Counted from the stretch's first letter, positions 53,577-64,000 are shown. The stretch is 64,000 nucleotides of DNA from Trichocladium uniseriatum (GCA_017139535.1 WOUO01000015.1:558001-622000); one strand, 5' to 3'. Made by a program: numbers and translations. The notes: generated by a model from the sequence alone, not told the origin.

Positions 53577-54870
53577 GGTGGTGGTTGTTGATGATTCTGG
53601 TCAATCTTGGGAGGAAGGAGCATGACTTTACATGTTTCTGGCTTTGAGGTGGAACGAGGATCGTCTTTTTAAATCTTCTGGATGTAAATACCTATTTAGT
53701 TTATTCTAAACCCTGTACCTACGCACCTACCTACCTACCTGAGTTGGTGATCATGGCTTGTGACTTGCACTGCCGGGCCGAGGTTGCGCAGCAACATGCT
53801 TGGCTCAGGGCATGGAAGCTCATGGTTACACAAGCAGTGGCCTTTTTCTATGCTCACTTCCAGTGTCATTTTATTTGGTTCTATTCGAAGTCGATACCGA
53901 TTCCCTTGAGAACTCGATTCATAATCCTCGCCAGCAACATCCACTGTCTGCAACCCACCGCCGCCACCCGTTAACATGAATGATCGAATCCGGCCACTCT
54001 CCCAGTTTTGTATATCGATTGGTTCCCATGCCCAAGCCAACGCCTCCACAAATTCCGAGATATGGATGTCACTGGTGTATGCCACTGGCAGCTATGGGAA
54101 TAGAGACATGGTGGGGACTCTTCAAGGTGACTTGCACGAGAGACACTGAAAGTTGCCTTCCCAGTCTCAGACTCCGAGGATGCACGTCAGTGATGTCCGG
54201 GTCATCTAAGGGGTATCAGGGGCCATGTTCGGCTGCGTATCGCCAACAGAGTTATTTCGCAACAACAGACCAGGGGGCATGGAGGCGACGGTTGGAGGTC
54301 ATGAGGCTGAAGACGCGTGTTGGGGCCCTTTGAGACGTCCGTCGCACTTAGATGACCCCCCCTGGACCTCGCCTGAATTCCTGTTGGGCCGCTTCTAGAT
54401 GCTTGCAAGTGCCAAGAATCCAGGGGTAGAATTACCAGGTTGTTGGGTCGGCTTAAGTCACTTCGTATTGCACGGTAGTTACATGGGCATATTGCACAGT
54501 ACAAGTCCATTTCTTGGATGCAGCTTGGCCGGAAGCGAAGGCACGAAATCAGGGGTAGGTCCGTTCTGTCGGGGCTGACGGCAAACACCGCGTGAGAGAC
54601 CTTCCCCCGAAATGGTTGAGGTGCTTAAACCAACGTACAGTTGAGGGAAGCGAGGCTGATAACCAAAGTAACCAATGTATAATGATAAACCTGCTATGCT
54701 AAATTAAAACTTTTCCAAGATGAGACCAAAGTACAAGGACGTGAGAGAGATGCGATGTCTGGTCATCTCAAATAGCGGTAGCCGCCCCTCCTAATCATGC
54801 GTCAGAAGCGAGATTTATGGACCACAGAGCCTGTGCATTAGTACCTCCCGGATGGTGGTTGTCTCACCTC
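53577..54870. other. Intergenic, tail-to-tail 3' flanks
   Basis: 1.29 kb between the pectate lyase 3' end and the APH-like 3' end. It contains an ACCT microsatellite (53724-53740). No supported gene. Confidence 0.5.
53724..53740. repeat. ACCT tetranucleotide microsatellite
   Basis: Four consecutive ACCT units on the plus strand, downstream of the pectate lyase gene. Confidence 0.8.
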
Positions 54871-55758
54871 CTACATCAGCCGCGAGTTGAGAAAGCACAG
54901 TAGCTCCTCAGCATCATCCTCCTCCTCCCCGAGCGCCACCGACGGACCCTTGCGCTTGTAAAAAGGAAACTCAAAACAAGGCGGGTAGAAGCCAGCATAT
55001 TCCCAGTCGACAATGGCGGCAATCTTGAGCGTGCCCGGGTTGACAATGACGTTGTGCTGCGAGCAATCGTTGTGGCAAAAGACGTACTCGCGATGTTCTG
55101 ACGGGCGCAGTCGTGACCAGTCGTCCCTCTCAGTCTCGCAGAGCACGCGGTAGGGGGGGATCACGATGCCGGTTGGCCCACCCATGCGGTTGGATCGGAG
55201 TGTTTTGAGCTTGGCGAGGTGGGCTTCCAGCTCGGTGATGACGACGTCCTTTTGGTGTTCGGGCAGATCGGCCATGTTGACGCCCTCGACATATTCGGTG
55301 ATGAGGTAGTGGGCATCGTCGTCTTCAAAGTCACAAAAGACTAAGGGAACCGGGACGTCGGTGTAGCGGCGAATAAAGCGGAGCGTGTCGGCCTCGTTTC
55401 TCAGCGACTCCTTCCGCAGCCGCGGCACGTGGATTCCGTGAGGCCCGGGTAGAAATTCCCGGGGCCGGAGACAACGTTTGATGAAGGCATTTCCGCGGCG
55501 GAAGTATTTCCTGTCGGCGGTCGTGGCAAAACAGCCCTCTTCGATAGTCAAGGTCGGTTGTGGTTGTAGTTGCGGCTGTGGTTGCGGTTGCGGATGTGGA
55601 ACGGCCATGGCTCGAATTGACTCGCGACGCGGATCCAACGTAAACCCCTCGGTCATCTGATATTGCCCGTGGTAATTCGCAAGCGACGAGCAATGTGTCG
55701 ACTGCACTGCCCAAGGCCCGTCGCTGACTGGGCGGCGGCTATTTGCTTGCTGGAACAT
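54871..55758 (-). CDS. Aminoglycoside-phosphotransferase-like (APH) kinase
   Basis: A single exon of 295 aa from the ATG at 55758; later in-frame ATGs exist at 55656 and 55608. A Pro-Gln repeat (about residues 54-68, from a CGGTTG-like hexamer repeat) precedes the kinase part. YLITEYVEGVNMADLP is the hinge. EYVFCHNDCSQHNVIVNP is the catalytic loop (HND with Asn downstream). IAAIVDWEYAGFYPP is the metal-binding DWE motif. This family phosphorylates small molecules in many fungi; antibiotic resistance should not be assumed. The nucleotide-binding part is shorter than in typical APH proteins. It is divergent from the rhodopsin-domain gene over 2.5 kb. Confidence 0.83.
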   Translation of the reverse strand: MFQQANSRRPVSDGPWAVQSTHCSSLANYHGQYQMTEGFTLDPRRESIRAMAVPHPQPQPQPQLQPQPTLTIEEGCFATTADRKYFRRGNAFIKRCLRPREFLPGPHGIHVPRLRKESLRNEADTLRFIRRYTDVPVPLVFCDFEDDDAHYLITEYVEGVNMADLPEHQKDVVITELEAHLAKLKTLRSNRMGGPTGIVIPPYRVLCETERDDWSRLRPSEHREYVFCHNDCSQHNVIVNPGTLKIAAIVDWEYAGFYPPCFEFPFYKRKGPSVALGEEEDDAEELLCFLNSRLM

Positions 55759-58272
55759 GGAGGGCGGGGGAGGGTGGAGCGCGAGATGCTAAGGTAGGGC
55801 CGCCTCCATCTTTCTCTGGCTGCTGGTTGCGGGCGCTGCAGGTCTGGTTGCAACAGTTGCAACAGTTGTACAAGCGGTGCAGGGCCAGTTCCGAGTCGCT
55901 ATCGGGTTGGCCGTGGTGTAATATTCTCATTGTCCATAGAGGCTGGGCAGCTTGGAAACACAGCAGATGGATTGGGGGAGCCACGTCATTGGGGAATTTG
56001 ACGAGTTGTCTTTTCAACAAGCAACTCCGCTTGTCGGTGCCCAAATAGGGTTTAAAAGTCCCAATGGTTTGAGAGGGTACGGATGTGTTCTTTCCGCTTC
56101 TGTCATCCCGTGGCCTAAAGAGTTCAGAGGTGGGGAAATAAAGAAAGAAGGGACTGAGCGGCAACTACCCAGGCTACCTAGACTGGAAGGTCTCATCCAA
56201 TATTAGGTGGCCGGGCAGTGGCCGCATGGCGGGAATAAGCAACGTCCAGAAGGGCCAGATCGTCTGAGATTCGACGTGATTGCAATGCGTTCATTCAATT
56301 GCGTTCCGTTTAGGTATCTTGGGGCCCAAAGCAGCAACGGCTAGCTGCAACGCCCAATCTCGTCTTACACCAACGTGCTGCCGATTCAATTCTCAGGCCG
56401 TTGAAGGAGCGGGGTACCTACCAATGAGCTCGAGGGGCCTCTTTCCCGGTCTCAAATTATCGAACTCGTTTCTCCTCATTGGCCGCGCGGGAAAGCGCCC
56501 CCAAGGCCTTCTCGATGCAGCCCACGGGCCGCGACGCAGCCACAAGAAGATTCCGAGTTAAGCGCGAATTATGTGTGCACGGAATTCACAGATTGTCGAA
56601 CCGAGCCTGAGCCCCCTGAACCTTTTCTCTTTCAATACCACATCAACGAACCCCCACTTCAAAAATATGCCTGGGAAATGGTCGAGATTAGGGTAATGAG
56701 AGCAGCTATTGCCCTTCCACAGAATTCTGCGGTCTGAGAGGCGGTCCGACTGCTCCGACAATGCCGCCGTCCATATGTTCTTTTGGGTTGTGGCGAGCTT
56801 TGAATGCCGTCCTAAACCCTATTTAAGACCACTAACCTGGAGAAGGGTAGTAAGAAGCTGTTCTGAGGAGTGGCCCGCGGAGTTCAAGTTCTGTTTCTTC
56901 AGTTATTTACAAAAATAAGACAGCTTGTCTCTATTCCCATTGAGCAATCCAGATGATATAGGGTACCGTCTGGTTGTCGATGATGGTGCTGGTCCAGTTG
57001 TCCCGGCGTCTATCAACGCATGGACCACGGCATGGACTTGAACATACAAATGCTCTGAGTTGGAAGTCATTACTAAATGCCACTGAAACGGGCTGCAGAG
57101 CAATGCGAACCTCGGTCTGGTGAAGCTTTTCGTTACAAAGAGCCCGACTAGCCCAGATCCTCACTGGTACCCCTACGGCCCCGAGCCGTCGAAGAAAAGA
57201 CTCGGGAGGGTTCCTACCCCCCACCCGTTGGAATAGTGGAACACATGGACACCGTTCGGTTGCTTCTTTGGCACGTGGCGGATGGCGGCATTGGTTACTC
57301 TGATTTAAGTGGTCAATACCCTGGTTTAATTTGAGTGCTGGGACTGAATCAAATGCACCTAGGACGGACGGAAGCACACTCAGTTCGCATGTCGCTGACT
57401 AGTGGGTGTGGAGTTGAGTCAACAAGCGACGACCACAGCCCCGACATCGGTCTTGTGCATCTTTTCTGACTTGTACCGGGGCATTTCAAATGATTGGGTC
57501 CTGGTACCGAGGTTTGAGTACAAGTGGGATTATCGCCAGCTTGAGGACGGCGGTGGCTGCATGAAACGCGGGCACAACAGTGATCCGGGAGAGACTTAAG
57601 GGTTGACCAATCTGCAGGAACGAATAGTCACGCCATGCGTTTGCTCATCTCCTCTTGACCATTCCTTCTCCGGCTCAGGCCTTCGGTACTTGCACATTCC
57701 CATGCTGATTTGGACTTCAGGAATATTCGTACTGTGTCCGGCATTCACACAAGCCACAAGACGCCTGGGAGCACAGTGCTTGCACCAAGATGGATAACTG
57801 AGACTGGGGGCGGCCCGGGGGACCGGTTGGCTGGAATCCCTTCCCATGATGGCGACGCCTGTCACAAGTCGCCGTTCTGTTTGCCCTTTGTTTGTCTCTT
57901 GCCGTCCCGCGCCACCATCAGCAACTCGGCACTATCATTCGTCACCCAAGTCGCTGGGGCCCCAGAAACCTGGGTAGGCCGCCATTGTCTCACTTCGACC
58001 ATGAAAGTTGGGGAAGATTGCTGTTCCGAGTCGTTTGCTGCGAACTGTTGGATCCCGCCTCGTCTCCTTTCCCTCTGCCACGCGACTTTAGGGGCGTAGA
58101 TTAGAGAGAAACATGGTCATATGTGGATATGGCGGTCATGAAGGCCTGTCCTCAATCTCGCTTCTTCTGGGACGTTGAACTTTACGTATAAACCATCAAA
58201 ATCCTGAGACCGCGCCCGATCTTCGTATCGCATTTTCAACTTGAAGGGGGATCGAGGCGTCACGTCTCCAAG
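55759..58272. other. Long gene-free divergent region
   Basis: 2.5 kb between the APH-like and rhodopsin-domain starts. Open frames (for example the minus-strand frame 56931-57377, which opens at GTG) lack coding composition. I see no motif I can assign. Confidence 0.5.
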
Positions 58273-59901
58273 ATGGCCATGGGAGGCGACGGCCCCTGGG
58301 CCGTGTCCGTCATGTGGGTGTTGACAGCCATGAGCTTCGTCTTCGTGCTCCTCCGCCTTTACGCGCGCGCCGTCGTTGTACAGAGCTTTGGCGTCGATGA
58401 CCACGTTTACAACTTGGCTTTTGTCAGTGTGCCCCTACCTTATCTACCGAAGCATCCGCTAATTGGATTCCGGTGACTCCAGTTGTTACTCCTCTGCTTC
58501 ACCATATTCACCACCGTCGCAGCCCACTATGGGTTCGGACAGAACATGTCTGACGTCCGCGACATTGACCTGCTCGGGCGTGCCATCCTGTTCGAGGCCA
58601 TTGGTGAGACCTTTGCCGTTGTCGGCATGGCCGTCGCCAAGTGGTCGCTCGGCCTCTTTCTGCTGCGCTTCGTCACCAAGACGTGGCACAAGGTGGCCAT
58701 CTGGATCACCATGGGCGCCCTGATCGGCGGTTCCATCTCGGTCCTGTTCGTTTTTTGGCTGCAGTGCACGCCGCCAGCATACATGTACAACCGCCGCATT
58801 CCCGGCGGGTATTGTCATGCCGACACGATTCCAGTGTGCTTTACCCTGGCCAGTATGTACCCTCTTATCCCTCGCCGGTAACCCTGACTAACTCACCCCG
58901 CCTAGTCCTCTGCGTCGTCGCCGACTTCTTTTTCGCCATCTTCCCCTGGATCTTCCTCTGGTCACTCCAGATGAACCGGCGCGAAAAGATCCTCATCGCC
59001 TCCAGTCTCTCACTCGGCCTGATGTACTCTTCTCATTTTCTGCCCTAGTAATCACCACGAGGATACGATCTAACCCCTCAACAGCGCCGGCGCCTGCGGC
59101 ATCAAACGCACCGTCAATGTCCCCAGCCTCGCAAGCGAGAACATCCTGAGTACACCACTCCCTTCCCTGCTCCCCCTTTCTCACATGAATTCCATGTTAC
59201 TCATACACTGATACTTTTCACCTGCGAAAGAAGACTCCGTCGGCGTCGTAGTCTGGTCTGCCGCCGAAATCGCCGTCACCCTCGTCTGCATCGGCATCCC
59301 CGTCTGCAGACCACTATTTAAACGGTGGGCCGTCACGCTCGCGACAAGACTGTCGCGGTCGAGTGTTTTTGGCGCAAAGGGGACAGGGACTGGGGGAAGT
59401 AATTCCCATGGCAATAATAGTAAAAAGCGCAATGGGAGTGGAGCGGCGGCCATGGGCCCGCCTGTGTACATGCTGCGGACGTTTGGCGGGGGGACGATGC
59501 CTGGCGCCGAGGGGTGGGTGCATCATGATGGGGTGGGAATGAAGAGGCCTGGGATGGAGGAAGGCAGCAGTGGGAGTCAGAGTGGGGATGGCGCATCGGA
59601 GAAGGGAGTAAAGGATCACGATGGTGGGGGGCTGTTGCGGGAGCTGAGGTTGGGGATGAATGGGCCGTTTAATGAGGCACGGGCGGTGGGGGGAAATCAG
59701 TGGGATGAGAACGGGAACGGGAGCGAGGAGGAAATTCTGGGGTCTGCTGGGGGCTTCAAGGCTCGCGAGGGAGGGGGTTCGTGGGCGTTTGGGAAGAGGG
59801 AAAGTGCTCTTGGTTTAGAGTTGGGAAGGAGTTGTGGGAGGGGAAAGACAAATAGTATCCAGGTAACGGAGGAGTGGCGGGTTGATCGGTCTGGGCCGTG
59901 A
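58273..59901 (+). CDS. Rhodopsin-domain (PTH11-like) integral membrane protein
   Basis: Five exons: 58273-58422, 58483-58852, 58906-59023, 59085-59149 and 59231-59901; GT-AG introns, phases fit; 457 aa. The first ~290 residues form about seven membrane helices typical of the fungal rhodopsin-domain family: VMWVLTAMSFVFVLLRLYAR, then GVDDH, FAVVGMAVAKWSLGLFLLRF, ADFFFAIFPWIFLWSLQMNR and REKILIASSLSLGLI. EDSV-like KDSVGVVVWSAAEIAVTLVC is the last helix pair. The cytosolic tail (about 165 residues) is Gly/Ser/Asn-rich, with no domain. Members include Pth11-type receptors, but most have no known ligand. The last acceptor is uncertain: AAAG or AAAGAAG both keep frame and differ by one residue. The G-rich tail contrasts with the C-rich membrane part. 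Confidence 0.85.
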
Positions 59902-60664
59902 GGGCAGTGGTGTTTCTCGTTCGGGGGCTAGAAACTGCCAGCTTACGAAGTAGAAGGCGTTTGAAGTTGGCATTTAAATTTGGTGGACCGCGGTGTTGAA
60001 CGCGCCTGTGCACGGCTCTAACCATCTTCGTATCCCTAGACCATCTGCACCGGAGCTGCATCCACAAACATGGGCCATATCGGCCTAACTTTTGGACTCT
60101 AGAGTTCAGGGGGTTGGAGACAGCTTCTCCATCTTCTCGGCAAAGCTTGTTGTCCTCCCGTGAGTCGCCTAGTACTCCGGAGATAATACAATCGAGATAG
60201 TTCCCGGATGACGAAAGCGGGCGTGGAAAGGAAAGGGTTAGGTGTGTTGGAGTAGCCAACGCGGCAGAGCTCAATTGATTGGTCATGCATGGATTGGTAA
60301 GGCGGTGGAACTCAGCTGAATGCTGCTGAAGCACTCGCGAGATGGGAAGGATCCGAAGACCGAGAGGTCAGCGTCTAATCTCCGAGGCTTCAAGTCGAAC
60401 CAGGCATGAAGACAAAAATTCATCATGCAGGAACGATAAGCAATGAATAAGGAGCATAATGCGCGATGATATGAAAGTAGACCTCTGGAGCTTGGTGCCT
60501 ATAAGCCGTAGGTATGCTATATAAACTAGTTCGAGCCTTAGGGTCGAGTCTTGAACACAACCTCCATCACTCACACATCCTCATTCACCCTGTTTCGAGT
60601 CCCAACTTACTCGTTCTCACCCTACCATCTCCAGCTTTCCTCCCATCACTTTAATAGCAACACC
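59902..60664. other. Intergenic, promoter of the alpha/beta hydrolase gene
   Basis: 763 bp with a TATA box at 60520-60525 and a CT-rich leader. A minus-strand frame overlapping its left part (59756-60334) is probably a shadow. Confidence 0.5.
60520..60525 (+). promoter_or_regulatory. TATA box (TATATAAA) of the alpha/beta hydrolase gene
   Basis: TATATAAA ends at 60525; TATAAA begins 145 bp before the ATG at 60665. Confidence 0.6.
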
Positions 60665-61748
60665 ATGGAAATTCCCCCTCAAAGAGGCCTGGATGTCGTG
60701 GCCGACCTGGAGGCCAAATTCGACCGCATCGACGTCCCTTACAAGACGGTCAACGACACGGCCATCACGGCGGCCATCTTCATCCCCAAGGCACTCACCT
60801 CGACAACCGAGCCCAAGACCGCCCCTGTCCTCGTGCACTTTCACGGAGGCGCTCTGATCGTCGGCGCCAACCCCGAGCCCTTTTTCCTCCCAGACTGGTC
60901 AGTCCAACCCCCCTCCCTCATAAAAACCTACAACCTCACTAACCCAACAACCACATAGGGTCCGTCAACTCGCCCACACCACCACCTCCATCTTCATCTC
61001 CCCCGCCTACCGCCTATCCCCCGAAACCCCGGCAACCGAAATCCTCACCGACATCGCCGCCTTCTGGTCCTGGCTCCCGCACCACCTCCCCTCCACCCTC
61101 CTCTCCCACCCTCGCTTCCAACACATCACCCCCGACCTCTCGCACGTCGCCACAATAGGCGAATCCGCAGGCGGCTACCTCGCCCTCCAATCTGCCCTGC
61201 TCTTCAACCCCCCCTCCTCCTCCCCAACTTCCCCAAACACACCCTTAATCCGCGCCGTCATCGCCCAATACCCCGCGCTGCACACCGACCTCCAGGACTT
61301 CAACCCGCGCCCTGCGACCCCCAACCCCGCCCTCGACGACATCGTGACAGAATACCTCGCCTCCCTGTCCGATTCTCCAGTGCCAATCCGGACGTCAACA
61401 CCCTGGCCGAATCTGGCCGCCCTCACCGCCGCGGCGCTGCAAACAGGCTAACTCCGCACGCTGTATGGCGCGGATCCTGAAGGGCAGCTTACGCTGTCTT
61501 ATGCGTTGGATAAGGCGAAAGAGAGGGGGCTTCCGCTGCCGCCGGTGTGGATTATCCAGGGGGACGATGATCACATCGTCGCCAAGGCGGCGACCGACGA
61601 GTTGGTAGAGAGGGTGCAGGGCGAGTTTCCGGATGCGGTAGTGAGGTATACGGTGCGGGAGGGAGATCATGGGTTTGATGGGCCGAGTCAGTTGGGGGAT
61701 GAGTGGGTGGCGGAGGGGGTTGAGTTTATCAAGGGGTTTTGGCTTTAG
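60665..61748 (+). pseudogene. Alpha/beta hydrolase (lipase/esterase type) with an in-frame stop
   Basis: Two exons, 60665-60897 and 60959-61748, with a GTCAGT to ATAG intron in phase 2; 341 codons. The frame holds the oxyanion motif VHFHGGALIVG, the nucleophile motif IGESAGGYLAL, and in the last 80 codons the acid (QGDDDHIV) and the catalytic His (GDHGFDGP). At codon 242 there is a TAA (61449-61451) in an otherwise conserved-looking run (ALQTG, stop, LRTLYGADPEGQL). Translation stopping there would lose the catalytic Asp and His. CAA to TAA by a single C-to-T change is the simplest origin. No intron removes it convincingly. A readthrough product or a sequence error are alternatives. The promoter looks intact. 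Confidence 0.75.
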
Positions 61749-62039
61749 CGGTCGAATTCTTTTTGCCGTTTAAATCTTGTTTGCCTTTCTATTTCTTTTT
61801 AGATTTTGCTTTCGCGTTATCCTTGAGCACAGATAAACACATAGAAGGAGCTACATCTCAGTAAATCCTACAGATTTTCCATCGCTAAACTCCTACCATA
61901 CCCAGAGAACTCGCTTCTATTCGGACCTAACCACAAATCGACGGATATCCTCCTGCCAATGAATCCTGTTCTCATGCACTTTTCATGTATTACGTTTCAT
62001 ACCTTGGGTGAGAACCCCAGGGTCGCCGGACTGGTCAAA

Positions 62040-63874
62040 TTAGACTGGGGCATGGGTGAACAGGTACGAGACCGATTCGCCTGCAAAGGTCAGTATCAAA
62101 AGAAAAGAACCAAACTGGGGCACGAATTACCGTTGTGCGTGCGGCGAATGGCCTAATGTTGGTTAGCAAGTGAAGGTGGAGTGCCACTGGAGCTGACATA
62201 CCTCGGCAATGGTGGGGCTGATATCTAGAACACGGATCTTGGGACACTGCACGGGGTTAGTTCATCCTCCTGTATCACACCCGGCGAGCAACGTACCCGT
62301 TCCACCTTGTCCCCAAGTGGGACGGTATTTGTGACGACGAGAGCCGAGAGGACGCTGCCGTTTAATGTCTCGATGGCGTTTCCAGACAGGATTCCGTGAG
62401 TGACAAGTGCAAGGACCGACTTGGCGCCGTTCTCCTTGAGGACCGCGGCAGCCTTTACCAGGGTACCTTCTTTGTGTTAGGGATGTATGATCCTTGCCCG
62501 TTTTGTTGGCTTACTTACCGCATGTGTCCGCCATGTCATCTGAGTGCTCGTTAGCCTGGCGAAACTCCCGATACCCATCAGAAACAGGGGAACTCACCAA
62601 CTAGGATAGCGACCTTGTCCTCGACGCTGCCAACAAGAACCTGCACCGCGTCAGACCCAGCACGGAAAGAATAACCCTGAGATACTTACCATGCGACCAA
62701 CAACGTTGGGCCTGGGACGCTCCTTGTGGATCAGCGCGAAGGCAGTGTTGAGGTGGTCGGCAATCGACGTCGCACTTTAGTTTGTCAGCAGCAGGCACAT
62801 TCTTCGGGACCGGGCGACTCACCGCTTCGCACCACCGGCATCTGGAGAGACAATGACGCAGTCTTCTGGCTTGAAGTTCTCCCTGATGTAGCGGAGGAAC
62901 GAAGGCTCGGCGTACAGGTTGTCGACCGGGACGCTGAAGAAGCCTGGTGGTTTCAATCAGCACGGGTTTCATGCGATAGGCGGGCACTGAAGGGAAGCTG
63001 GGCCGGAACGAGAAATGGCAAAGACCATACCTTGAATCTGTAGAAAGGTCAGATTGTGTTCCAAGGTGGGCTTGGACAAAGTTCCCTTGTCGGGTTATCA
63101 CTCACCTGAGAAGCGTGGAGATCGACAGTTACGATATCTACTGGAGGTTAGCGTGGCCAAATGAGCACGGGTTCAATCGACGCACGATTGGCACCAGCGG
63201 TCTGAAGCATGTTCGCTACTAGTCTCGCACTAATGGGAGCTCTCGACTGGTGAGGGAGTCAGCGTCGACTTCTGGGACCCGTCCTCCCTCCTCGGGTTAT
63301 CATCATCTCACCTTGTCCTTCTTATCCTGCCGGGCGTAGGGGAAGTTCGGGCTGCAAAGGTTAGCAACTGTGTTCGTAATCGATGTCCCCTGACGAAGGG
63401 GCCGTGGTGCAAGCGGGATGCGCTGTTGTCTGTCGCTGCGGGGGGCCTTACATGACGGCCGTTATCCTCCGGGCACTGTGCAGCGAGAGTCAGCAACCGA
63501 GCTTAAGACAATGCCAGCCTGAGTCCCTACCTCGCGGTTCTGCATGCCGAGATCATGATCAAGAGCTCCATCAACCCCTCGTTGACGTCGCCGGTGGCAG
63601 TGGACTGTACGATGAAGACATCCTCGTCGCGGACCGACTCGCCGACGGTGAAGGAAGTCTCTTGGTTCGAGTAGTTGAGGGAAATTGTCCTGGCGACTTC
63701 GATGCCGAGTCTGCGGTCCACGGCGTGTTAGCGAACGACCGGGGAATTTTGTAAGTATCGTCGGGGTCGCGGGGCTTCGGGCTATTCGACGTACCGCTTC
63801 GCGACCTTGTCGGTCAGCTCGGGGTGGCTGCGGCCGCTGATCAACTTGATCTCGTTTGCCATTTCGGCGGACAT
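62040..63874 (-). CDS. PRS: Ribose-phosphate pyrophosphokinase (PRPP synthetase)
   Basis: Fifteen exons: 63874-63795, 63710-63531, 63475-63452, 63351-63312, 63246-63186, 63137-63106, 63037-63031 (7 nt), 62943-62823, 62774-62690, 62640-62598, 62539-62519, 62466-62297, 62246-62202, 62152-62131 and 62080-62040; 323 aa, all phases consistent and all introns GT-AG (48-100 bp). The product matches the family from end to end: FPYARQDKKDKSRAPIS flexible loop, VDLHASQIQGFF, VIVSPDAGGAKR, and the PRPP-binding ILVDDMADTCGT. The enzyme makes PRPP from ribose 5-phosphate and ATP for purine, pyrimidine, His and Trp synthesis in the cytosol. Length fits yeast Prs2-4. The ATG at 63874 was chosen; the frame stays open further upstream to a 3' splice site at 63937. 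Confidence 0.95.
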
Positions 63875-64000
63875 GGCGACAAGAATTGGGGTGGGCCCGT
63901 CGGACGACAGGACCGTAAAGTTTTTGTTGCTCGTTGCTGCAAGGCTCAGCTGTTAGCGGGGAACTTGGCTGCGGGGTTGTTCCGCGGGATTTGTGACGTA
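63875..64000 (-). other. 5' leader of the PRPP synthetase gene with a likely 3' splice site
   Basis: On the minus strand a CTAAC branch motif and a TTGCAG acceptor (exon resuming at 63936) lie upstream of the ATG at 63874. An intron therefore probably continues past the window edge. The exon between them (63936-63875) is open in the coding frame. Confidence 0.5.

Noticed and set aside
59756..60334. 192-codon minus-strand frame overlapping the 3' end of the rhodopsin-domain gene
   Set aside because: Antisense to the G-rich tail; Pro/Ser-rich composition artefact, no domain.
1..64000. tRNA, rRNA, CRISPR arrays, transposons and secondary-metabolite core genes
   Set aside because: No T-loop/anticodon arrangement, spaced repeats, terminal repeats, transposase or PKS/NRPS motifs were recognised by eye; tRNA and degenerate repeats could still be missed without a search.

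Overview
The window is nuclear DNA of a filamentous ascomycete, most likely a Sordariomycete and plausibly Sordariales. This rests on gene content (HAUS6-type augmin subunit, bS21m, GH72 and PL1 secreted enzymes, PTH11-like rhodopsin-domain protein, fungal F-box, TauD and FMO families). It also rests on GC-rich third codon positions and on short spliceosomal introns (about 46-104 bp) with CTAAC/CTGAC-type branch motifs. I see no bacterial operon, CRISPR array, rRNA, recognisable tRNA or intact transposon. All gene models were built by hand from reading frames, splice-site consensus and phase; every listed model keeps phase across its exon joins, apart from one frameshifted gene and one gene with an internal stop.

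Layout. 1-17.6 kb: a truncated histidine-phosphatase-like gene, an MFS transporter, an F-box protein, a GNAT acetyltransferase divergent from a Zn2Cys6 regulator, an F-box/LRR-like protein and a TauD-like dioxygenase. 19.8-30.3 kb: an F-box-like protein, a possible gene relic, a Cys-rich protein divergent from a kinase-like protein, a GPI-type surface protein, and an NTF2/FMO flavoprotein tail-to-tail with an enoyl-CoA hydratase. 30.9-42.2 kb is mostly housekeeping: a DUF7924-like protein, an RBM25-like splicing factor divergent from mitochondrial bS21m, a HAUS6-like augmin subunit, and a frameshifted RRM-type gene. 45-53.6 kb: a GH72 glucanosyltransferase, a small Cys-rich protein, a large DUF4238 protein and a PL1 pectate lyase. 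54.9-64 kb: an APH-type kinase, a rhodopsin-domain membrane protein, an alpha/beta hydrolase with an in-frame stop, and a PRPP synthetase split into 15 exons.

The genes do not form an obvious biosynthetic cluster; the arrangement looks like an ordinary chromosome arm. Three groups share a theme: cell wall and secretion (GH72, GPI protein, pectate lyase), RNA processing and ribosome (RBM25, RRM protein, bS21m), and small-molecule oxidation or degradation (TauD, FMO, enoyl-CoA hydratase, alpha/beta hydrolase).

The most unusual signals are structural. Many genes switch along the coding strand from C-rich to G-rich. The PRPP synthetase has very dense introns and a 7-nt microexon. Two non-canonical GC-AG introns occur, one of them flanking an 18-nt microexon. 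Two genes are broken, by a 1-bp frameshift and a nonsense codon.
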